Below are positions 43,016 to 48,848 of a stretch of 48,848 bases of DNA, one piece after another. Position 1 is the first letter of the stretch. Each line of letters begins with the position of its first letter. This DNA comes from an uncultured Eubacteriales bacterium. Lineage in GTDB: Bacteria; Bacillota; Clostridia; Peptostreptococcales; Anaerovoracaceae. The notes under the pieces are model-generated. The model saw nothing but the letters and a program-made list of their open reading frames with translations. It ran no database searches and was not told the origin of the DNA. The stretch covers positions 1 through 48,848 of the forward strand of contig CACZAM010000036.1 in assembly GCA_902779185.1 (NCBI GenBank), written 5' to 3'. Position numbers and translations under genes: made by a program.

Positions 43016-45286
43016 ATGACACGGGATAAGAAAAAGCGCCTTTCGGGGCGCTTGATCTCAATATTGCTGTTTTTTGTCATGATCTGCTCTGCGGGTCCGT
43101 CTTTTGCTGCAAACGGCGAGACAGAATATCTGAAGCAGGAGCCTTACTATGGTGTCAGCAATATCTGGTACGAGCTGCTTGACACCGCGAACAGCGCGTA
43201 TGGCTGGGAATTCCCTTATACCGACAGTTTTTTCAGGAATCCATCCGGGGAATTCAGTATAAAATTTGCGCAGGGTTCACTGGGACTGGCGCTGTCCGCT
43301 TTCCGGAGCACTACAGGTCTGCTCGAATACAAATATGAAAAGTATCTTAAAGGCGCCGGTTTCACTAAGCTGTACGCCTTCGGGTATGACAAGGAAACGA
43401 CTGAAGATTCACTGTCAGGTGTCATAGGAATGAAAGAGATAGATGACTTCACGGTCATCGCCGCGGTCACCTGCGGCCAGGGATACGGCAAGGAATGGGC
43501 CGGCAACTTCAAAGTCGGAAACGGCGTGCGGCATGAAGGCTTCGATTCGGCATCGGACATGCTTGAGAAGTACATCAGGCAGTATGTCAGCAATAATAAT
43601 ATAAAGGGAAAGAAAAAGCTCTGGCTTACGGGCATCTCTCGCGCAGCAGCCATCAGCAACCTGACTGCCGCCGATATGATAGAGAGCGGTGAGTATGATG
43701 ACGTATACGCCTATCTGTTCGGTGTTCCAAGAACTACCAGGGAGCCGGTTGCATATGAAGGCATTTACAACATAAACGGGCAGTACGATCCGGTCGCGTG
43801 CATACCGTTCGAATCATGGGGATACCAGAGATACGGGATCGATCTTTTTACTCCTGCGCAGGAATCGGATGCTCAATACCCGATGTATGCCAGAAAGGCG
43901 AAATCCGTAGGAGATAAGATGGCTCTCGACGGTTTCCGCAATAATCCGGAGGTCAATTATCAGCTGCGCCTGGCGATGGAAGAGATCAGTGAGCTGTTCG
44001 GGACCAGCGAGGATTATGCCGAAAGACTGCAGCCTCTTATCCTGGAAGGCATGCAGAACAACAGCAGTGAAGAATGGTTCAAGATCTTTCAGACCGCGAT
44101 CGAAAATGTGGCAGCTAAAGACAGCAGCGAACGTTTCAGGCTGGAGGAATTCGCTGACTATATTTCATACATCGCCGGTCAGCATCTGCGCGCCGATCAG
44201 AGACAGATAAAGGACGGCAGCTGGAATCCTGATGAGGCTCTTGAAGCCAATCTCGTGATAGAACACAGGCCTGTGACATATATAAAATGGCTGTTTTCAC
44301 AGGATGATCCGGCAAGACTGTTTGCCTGCGGCACCGAGTCGAGGAGGATCACCTTCACCGGAGACGTAAGCATTGAAGTGTACAGGGACGGCAAGGGGAT
44401 ATCTGCCATAAATAATAAAGGCGATATCTATGTGCCAGATGGCGGTGATGACAGACCCGGGACCGGGGAAAGAGGCACCTTCCTGATGAGAAACGGAAGC
44501 CAGACTGTGCTGAGCCTTCCTGCTGACACTGAATACGATGTGCTCATCATCACTCCAAAGGGCGGCGCGGTATCCATGTTCGACCTGCTGGTATCCGCAG
44601 AGAAGCTCAGGGATGAACCGGGCAGGATGTATGTAGGAGTGGTCCAGCAAGGCGTATATGGTTTCAAAGTAAGACCGGGAGAGTCGCCGGATATGCCTGA
44701 TGAGATTGGGTACGATACGGGCCAGGCTTATTTCAGGGAAACTGATTTCAGTTATTCGCCTGACATGGTAATGAGCAATGAGCTCAACGCCACAAAAGGG
44801 TCATATATGAGTATTTCAGGAGCACTTGAGCTGCTGTTAAAGATCCTTATGGGAATGACGGCGTTCATGATCGTCTGCATAGGGATAAGCGTTTTTCACA
44901 GATACCAAAGGAAGCAGGGGCACCCGCCGTATTCCGACTGGTATGTTATAGTGCCATATCTGATAATCATAACGGGACTGGCAGTTCTGACACAGTATGC
45001 TGCTTTCTACATGAACGGTATAGGCTCTGTGAGAGCCCAGTGCGCAGCAGCTACTGTAGTATTTATAGCACTGCTCGCATTGCGCGGAGCCATAAGGAGC
45101 AGAGTGCCGCAGAGGCTGCTGATCGGAGGCTTCCTCCTGATACTTGCGCAGCTGACGGCAACCTATTACAATAAACTTCCGATAGATTCGTTTTCGATTG
45201 TCAATATGCTTATGTTTTTCATCATAGTGGCGCTTTTAAGTGCGCTGGCGGTGTGGACATTCAGAAGAAAAAACATTGAAGGATAG
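43016..45286 (+). CDS. Secreted/membrane lipase-like protein with C-terminal membrane domain
   Basis: This 756-residue protein has a signal peptide (about residues 10-32, ending SFA). The extracellular domain contains LWLTGISRAAAISNLTAADM, which resembles the GxSxG nucleophile elbow of class-3 lipase-like hydrolases (serine at residue 208). An upstream block (AAVTCGQGYGKEWAGNFKVG) and a downstream acidic motif (YDPVACIPFESWGYQRYG) are shared with secreted lipase-like proteins of Clostridia. After an extracellular beta-rich stretch come about five membrane segments (about 605-750). No substrate is known. No strong ribosome binding site is visible. The end overlaps the next gene. Confidence 0.65.
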   Translation: MTRDKKKRLSGRLISILLFFVMICSAGPSFAANGETEYLKQEPYYGVSNIWYELLDTANSAYGWEFPYTDSFFRNPSGEFSIKFAQGSLGLALSAFRSTTGLLEYKYEKYLKGAGFTKLYAFGYDKETTEDSLSGVIGMKEIDDFTVIAAVTCGQGYGKEWAGNFKVGNGVRHEGFDSASDMLEKYIRQYVSNNNIKGKKKLWLTGISRAAAISNLTAADMIESGEYDDVYAYLFGVPRTTREPVAYEGIYNINGQYDPVACIPFESWGYQRYGIDLFTPAQESDAQYPMYARKAKSVGDKMALDGFRNNPEVNYQLRLAMEEISELFGTSEDYAERLQPLILEGMQNNSSEEWFKIFQTAIENVAAKDSSERFRLEEFADYISYIAGQHLRADQRQIKDGSWNPDEALEANLVIEHRPVTYIKWLFSQDDPARLFACGTESRRITFTGDVSIEVYRDGKGISAINNKGDIYVPDGGDDRPGTGERGTFLMRNGSQTVLSLPADTEYDVLIITPKGGAVSMFDLLVSAEKLRDEPGRMYVGVVQQGVYGFKVRPGESPDMPDEIGYDTGQAYFRETDFSYSPDMVMSNELNATKGSYMSISGALELLLKILMGMTAFMIVCIGISVFHRYQRKQGHPPYSDWYVIVPYLIIITGLAVLTQYAAFYMNGIGSVRAQCAAATVVFIALLALRGAIRSRVPQRLLIGGFLLILAQLTATYYNKLPIDSFSIVNMLMFFIIVALLSALAVWTFRRKNIEG

Positions 45287-46241
45287 AAGCTTTATACGAT
45301 CAATACTGGTTCTGATAATAGCCGTGGCGGCAATTGTAATATGTTTTGCTGCCACTCCTTCTTTTGCTGGTTCTTCTGACGTAGTTTATTATGAGACTGA
45401 AGACGAGGCAGCTGCCGAACTGCGGGAGCACATGAAGCAGAGAGAAGAGTCGGTGACGATAGGGCTGAAAGGGCGTGTCGACCAGGAAGGTCTGGAGGAA
45501 CTCCTCGGAAGTCTGATCAATAAGGCTATTGACCATACCGGCGAGCCGGACGAAGGTGATTATCTGGCATTTCAGTATTCTTCCTACAAGGGTTTCGGTC
45601 ACACAACTTTCGCAGGGTTTTCACCAGCGGTGGAAGTGGAATATACATTGGCATATTATGACGATGCCGGGAAGGAAGCCGAGGTAGACAAAAGGGTCCG
45701 TGAAATCATCGCCGGACTTGAGCTCAGTGAAAAGACCGACTTTGAGAAAATAGCCGCGATCCATGACTACATCTGTGATAATGTCGAGTATGAGGCAGAA
45801 GAACGCAGCGATATCGTCCGCACGGCATATGGCGCACTCATAGAAGGACACGCTGTTTGTCAGGGTTATTCCGTCAGTCTTTACAGATTGCTTCTGGAAG
45901 CAGGGATCGACAACAGGATAATATTCGGTCAGGGGCTTGCAGATGATGGTTCATCCGGCGCTCACAGCTGGAACATCATTGAACTGAATGACGAGTATTA
46001 TTATATAGATGTTACATGGGATGACGTAGGACACAACTATGACTATTTCATGGTGCCTGCAGAAACCGGTTTTGAAAAAAATCACGTTGCTGATGAAAGC
46101 TATGACGACAGCTTTTTCTCAGAAAAGTACCCGATGTCAGTAAAGGTGTATACGGAAGAGGCAGTTGGTCTGAAAGGGAAACTCCTCAAGCTGGCAAAGG
46201 CCCTGACACGCAGAATTCAGGAAGTACTTTCCCATGAGTAA
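45276..46241 (+). CDS. Secreted transglutaminase-like domain protein
   Basis: This protein of 321 residues has a signal peptide or anchor (MKDRSFIRSILV to SFA, about residues 1-31) and a C-terminal transglutaminase-like cysteine-peptidase domain. The catalytic Cys195 lies in GHAVCQGYS, His230 in GAHSWNII, and the Asp in YYIDVTWDD. Such proteins occur on clostridial surfaces; the activity may be protease-like or cross-linking. I choose the TTG at 45276, overlapping the upstream stop by 11 bp, because it puts the signal peptide at the terminus; a GTG at 45240 would add 12 residues. The upstream gene shares a near-identical signal-peptide end, and the two are probably coexpressed. Confidence 0.8.
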   Translation: MKDRSFIRSILVLIIAVAAIVICFAATPSFAGSSDVVYYETEDEAAAELREHMKQREESVTIGLKGRVDQEGLEELLGSLINKAIDHTGEPDEGDYLAFQYSSYKGFGHTTFAGFSPAVEVEYTLAYYDDAGKEAEVDKRVREIIAGLELSEKTDFEKIAAIHDYICDNVEYEAEERSDIVRTAYGALIEGHAVCQGYSVSLYRLLLEAGIDNRIIFGQGLADDGSSGAHSWNIIELNDEYYYIDVTWDDVGHNYDYFMVPAETGFEKNHVADESYDDSFFSEKYPMSVKVYTEEAVGLKGKLLKLAKALTRRIQEVLSHE

Positions 46242-46261
46242 TATTTTTCATATTCTTTCAG

Positions 46262-46297
46262 TTGCAAACAAGTACCCGATATGTTAACATAATCGGG
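46262..46297 (+). promoter_or_regulatory. Palindrome and possible promoter before tRNA-Ser
   Basis: TATGTTAACATA (46280-46291) is a perfect 12-bp palindrome, flanked by CCCGA (46275-46279) and TCGGG (46293-46297). It could be the hairpin ending the transglutaminase-like gene. The same stretch includes TTGCAA (46262-46267), a 17-bp spacer and TAACAT (46285-46290), a plausible promoter for the tRNA 36 bp downstream. Confidence 0.4.
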
Positions 46298-46325
46298 CTG
46301 AATAATAATCAATTTAATTAGCCGT

Positions 46326-46410
46326 GGAGGATTGACCGAGTGGCTAAGGAGCCTGATTGGAAATCAGGTAAGGCGTAACAGCCCCGTGGGTTCGAGTCCC
46401 ATGTCCTCCG
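46326..46410 (+). tRNA. tRNA-Ser(GGA)
   Basis: This 85-nt tRNA has acceptor arms GGAGGAT (46326-46332) and GTCCTCC (46403-46409), with a T-G closing pair. The anticodon stem is CCTGA/TCAGG around loop TTGGAAA, with anticodon GGA at 46359-46361 (reads UCC/UCU). The T arm contains GGGTTCGAGTCCC. The long variable region is a class II serine feature. The CCA end is not encoded. Its 3' end is the presumed integration site of the element that follows. Confidence 0.95.
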
Positions 46411-46414
46411 CCTT

Positions 46415-46433
46415 GGGTACAGCCGGGTACAGC
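46415..46433 (+). repeat. GGGTACAGC direct repeats at the element border
   Basis: Two copies of GGGTACAGC (46415-46423 and 46425-46433) are spaced 10 bp, one helical turn. They fall between the tRNA end and the recombinase stop codon. They may be recombinase or excisionase binding sites. Confidence 0.5.
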
Positions 46434-47770
46434 TATGCTGCCCCGGTGAAAGAGATCTGAACACGAGCATTTTCAAGCTGTCTGGCTCTTTCTTCCCGTG
46501 CAGATCTGTCATAACAGTAATTGTTTAAAGTAGTTCTGGCATCATTGTGACCAACATAATTCTGTATGGTTCTTATGTTCACATTCGCGTCAATAAGCGA
46601 TGAAATGAACGTTCTCCGGCCAGAATACGGAGTGTTTTGCGGTATCCCTATGCTCTTACAGATGACAGGAAATGTCTTGCGGAGTCTGTCATAAAAACTC
46701 TTGAAGCGATCGTTCATCATGAAGATATATTCAGGTTTTTCAATACCTTCCTCAAGCTGCCTTTGTCTCGCAGCTTCAATTATCTCTTTGGCCAGTGAAG
46801 TCAGGATGATCCGCCTGAAGCCGTGACCGGCTTTGGTGCGGTTTTCCCTGATGACATTCGCCTTATCTGAGTAATACCTCCTGATGATGATCTCATCACC
46901 ATCAATGTCAGAATACCGCAGAGTAGCGAGCTCACTTGGTCTGAGACCTGCCTGAAACAGCATTATTATGCCAAGCGGCAGGAGCTGATGAACCGGATAG
47001 TACCTGCTTTCGAAGTGTTCCCAGCATTTCTTGTAAAGTGCAAGTTCCATGTCAGGAGAGAGCACTTTGTGCTCGTCCGACTTGATCTCCGGCTGCCGGA
47101 ATACATTGCGATTGGTGATCTTGAGCATGGTGTATGGATTCCTGTCGATAATCTCCTCCATGGCAGCATACTCAAACATCTGCTTCATCCATGTGGCGAC
47201 ATTTCCGAATTCCTTTTGAGTCAGGTCATGCTTTTCGATCAGACCATAAGCCCATTCCTGAAGAAGCTTAAGCCTTATCTTCCTGATAGGAACATGGATG
47301 ATCTCGGTATCTTTGTAATGATTTTTCCATACTGACAGATTCCTTTTGGCAGTGGACTCGCTCCATGTCGTTTTCTTCTTGTACTCAAGAAACTCGGGAA
47401 AAATGCTGGCAAGGGTAGGCTCTTTGATCTTTTCAACATTCTCAAGGTGCCACAAAAACACTTTTTCAAGCAATTCTTCTTCGGTAGGTGCCTTGATGGT
47501 GTACCTGCCGTCACTGCGGCTGCTATCCTTTAACTTGATATAGTATCGCTGGTCCTTGCCGTTAAGCTTCTTTATCTGTCCTCTGTAATTGTCAAGGATC
47601 TTGTTCTTGCGTGCTTTTCTCATATATTCTTTCACGCCGTCCAGACTTATACTACCATCATCATTTCTGAATTGTAAACATTCATCCGGGCAACGTGTTA
47701 TGAATTCCAGTACTTCAGCATCAGAAGGTGCTGATGCCTTCAGCAGGAATTCTTTCTTGCTGTCAGTCAT
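46433..47770 (-). CDS. Tyrosine recombinase/integrase
   Basis: This 445-residue site-specific recombinase has an N-terminal part with an arm-type-binding-like region and a core-binding SAM-like domain (about residues 115-225). The catalytic domain (about 235-435) shows R277 in AGLRPSEL, K313 in RTKAGHG, R386 in SGRRTF, H408 in YVGHND and Y418 as nucleophile in NNYCYD. The first H of the usual HxxR is Ser here (S383). It probably inserts and excises the element at tRNA-Ser. GGGAGGTG precedes the ATG. The relaxase gene lies 60 bp upstream in the same direction. Confidence 0.93.
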   Translation of the reverse strand: MTDSKKEFLLKASAPSDAEVLEFITRCPDECLQFRNDDGSISLDGVKEYMRKARKNKILDNYRGQIKKLNGKDQRYYIKLKDSSRSDGRYTIKAPTEEELLEKVFLWHLENVEKIKEPTLASIFPEFLEYKKKTTWSESTAKRNLSVWKNHYKDTEIIHVPIRKIRLKLLQEWAYGLIEKHDLTQKEFGNVATWMKQMFEYAAMEEIIDRNPYTMLKITNRNVFRQPEIKSDEHKVLSPDMELALYKKCWEHFESRYYPVHQLLPLGIIMLFQAGLRPSELATLRYSDIDGDEIIIRRYYSDKANVIRENRTKAGHGFRRIILTSLAKEIIEAARQRQLEEGIEKPEYIFMMNDRFKSFYDRLRKTFPVICKSIGIPQNTPYSGRRTFISSLIDANVNIRTIQNYVGHNDARTTLNNYCYDRSAREERARQLENARVQISFTGAA

Positions 47771-47830
47771 CTAAACACCTCCCGTCGTATTCATAATTAC
47801 AGCAAAAAAATAAAGTGATGAACTTAGTTA

Positions 47831-48848
47831 TCACCTCCCATCTCGATTTCTGTGATTTCTGCTGCGGATAATTCCGCAGGCGTTGAGTTCTAATTCTATG
47901 TCCTTTTGTACCTGCTGACTTCTTTCAAGTGTGAATTCAGCAGTTTTGATATCCTTGCGCAGCTTACCGATATCTGCAGTAAAGCTGTCTCTTTCAGCCT
48001 TCAATTGTTCTTTCTGATCAGGATCTGAAGCTCTCCTCAGTTTATTTCTTACCTTGTCTCTGGCTTCGGAAAGCTCCACCATTTTCTGCTCAGAACCAGA
48101 TATGAAAGCATTCACATCTTCATCTGTTCTGAGATGTTCCCGTGCCATAAGCCTTGCGCAGGCAGAGTACTTATCGCATATCCGGCCCGCCTCTCTCATC
48201 TCAGGTGACAACGGCCGGTGCTTTTTCTTAGGGCGGTATCCGAGCAGATACAGATAGTGAAGATAAAGTCCGTAGAGTCCGCCGATCTTTCGCGCTGTAT
48301 TCTTCGTGCCGTTGACATGGATGCGTGTATGCTTTGGAGGCTTCATGGTCATGCTAAGCTTTTCACGATTAACTGCAACGACCTTATAATCATTTGCATT
48401 GACCCTTTGAGCGATTCTTTCGAGCTCATAATCCTCGCCAAGCCTGTATAGTCTTACAGCTTTCTGAGAGTTTACAGACCTGATAGTTGGGTACTTCCTT
48501 GAATAGCTGTAGTTGATGATATATCCCTGCTGCTTCATCAGGCTTATGAACGTTGGGAAGTTGGTACTGAGTGAAACAGCATTATTTATGGCTTCGCGCA
48601 TCAGATTGTATCTGGTAGGCTCACCGTTCTTCTCGGCAAAGTGGATCTGCCTCGGAGTTTTCCCACGCGGCTTTTCTATAACAGAAAGTCCTTCCTCGCG
48701 GCATATCTCATCAGATAATCTGCGGAGCCTGCTGTATGCAGCTTTATTATCATTGAATTTCTTTCCGTCAATGAATGAAACAGAACAACATACCAGGTGG
48801 TTGTGCAGGTGATCACGATCCAGATGGGTAGCGACCAGCACCTGGTAT
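47831..48848 (-). CDS. MobA-type relaxase, 5' end outside the window
   Basis: This is the C-terminal part (338 codons seen) of a mobilization relaxase that nicks DNA at oriT for conjugative transfer. The metal-binding three-His motif appears as THLDRDHLHNHLV right at the window edge. Next comes FNDNKAAYSRLRRLSDEICREEGLSV-type sequence, typical of MOBP/Rlx-like relaxases of Gram-positive elements. A basic helical region and a coiled coil (about the last 100 residues) follow. The frame stays open to the edge (YQ before LVATHLD), so an internal GTG at 48841 is not the true start. The N-terminal catalytic Tyr lies outside. Confidence 0.9.
   Translation of the reverse strand, partial: YQVLVATHLDRDHLHNHLVCCSVSFIDGKKFNDNKAAYSRLRRLSDEICREEGLSVIEKPRGKTPRQIHFAEKNGEPTRYNLMREAINNAVSLSTNFPTFISLMKQQGYIINYSYSRKYPTIRSVNSQKAVRLYRLGEDYELERIAQRVNANDYKVVAVNREKLSMTMKPPKHTRIHVNGTKNTARKIGGLYGLYLHYLYLLGYRPKKKHRPLSPEMREAGRICDKYSACARLMAREHLRTDEDVNAFISGSEQKMVELSEARDKVRNKLRRASDPDQKEQLKAERDSFTADIGKLRKDIKTAEFTLERSQQVQKDIELELNACGIIRSRNHRNRDGR

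Larger units (their letters stand above)
46388..48848. mobile_element. End of an integrative (mobilizable or conjugative) element at tRNA-Ser; continues past the right edge
   Basis: A tyrosine recombinase gene ends 23 bp from the 3' end of tRNA-Ser and is followed by a relaxase gene that runs off the window. This is the typical left end of an integrative element using a tRNA 3' end (about 46388-46410) as attachment core. The second attachment copy must lie beyond the window, so the exact core and the size of the element are unknown. Tandem GGGTACAGC copies lie just inside the border. Confidence 0.8.

Overview
The window looks like chromosomal DNA of an anaerobic, monoderm member of the Bacillota, most likely a Clostridia. 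The evidence is a DivIVA/SepF division cluster, a class III (oxygen-sensitive) ribonucleotide reductase, a reverse-type rubrerythrin, butyrate kinase, ScpA/ScpB and strong GGAGG ribosome binding sites. Order or family cannot be fixed from the sequence alone.

Layout. 1-94 is the 3' part of a 5S rRNA gene. 370-8125 is an exporter module: a membrane-anchored protein with two long glycine-punctuated coiled-coil arms, followed by two ATPase-permease fusion proteins of MacB-like topology. 8151-11768 is the SRP/ribosome operon (ylxM, ffh, rpsP, khpA, rimM, trmD), which ends without rplS. 11861-14989 holds an HlyD-like anchored protein, yggS, sepF (frame-disrupted as written) and divIVA. 15083-16409 pairs a DtxR/MntR-type regulator with a divergent rubrerythrin and a 42-residue membrane protein. 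An arginase gene (minus strand) follows.

The most interesting region is 17673-21125, a class III ribonucleotide reductase locus. A promoter is overlaid by two NrdR-like boxes. nrdD follows, but its product ends without the glycyl-radical motif. That motif (RRITGYLVG) is instead encoded by a separate 55-codon gene 168 bp downstream. This small gene has its own Shine-Dalgarno, its own candidate promoter with a palindromic spacer, and three DnaA boxes at 12-bp steps upstream. nrdG, the activase, is next. The catalytic subunit and its radical-carrying domain therefore appear to be separate polypeptides.

21144-28284 is a run of plus-strand housekeeping genes: an RNA methyltransferase, an MFS transporter, an alpha/beta hydrolase, an A24 peptidase, truA, scpA, scpB and an rluB-like gene. 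28347-31888 (minus) has a cytidylate-kinase-like protein, an AlaX-type editing protein, an intergenic region with a second DnaA-box cluster, and an unrecognised 430-residue protein. 32048-35073 (plus) has metK, dut and an HI0933-type flavoprotein. 35036-37930 (minus) has dCMP deaminase, dapB and an FAD-dependent dehydrogenase. 38106-46241 (plus) has a DUF2207 membrane protein, typA, buk, a secreted hydrolase-like membrane protein and a secreted transglutaminase-like protein. From the tRNA-Ser(GGA) at 46326 to the right edge lies the end of an integrative mobilizable or conjugative element (tyrosine recombinase, relaxase) that continues outside the window.

Functional links: NrdD, its radical domain, NrdG, dUTPase and dCMP deaminase all act in deoxynucleotide supply. 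ScpA/ScpB, SepF and DivIVA act in segregation and division. YlxM/Ffh, S16, RimM, TrmD, TruA, TypA and the two RNA-modifying enzymes act in protein synthesis or targeting.
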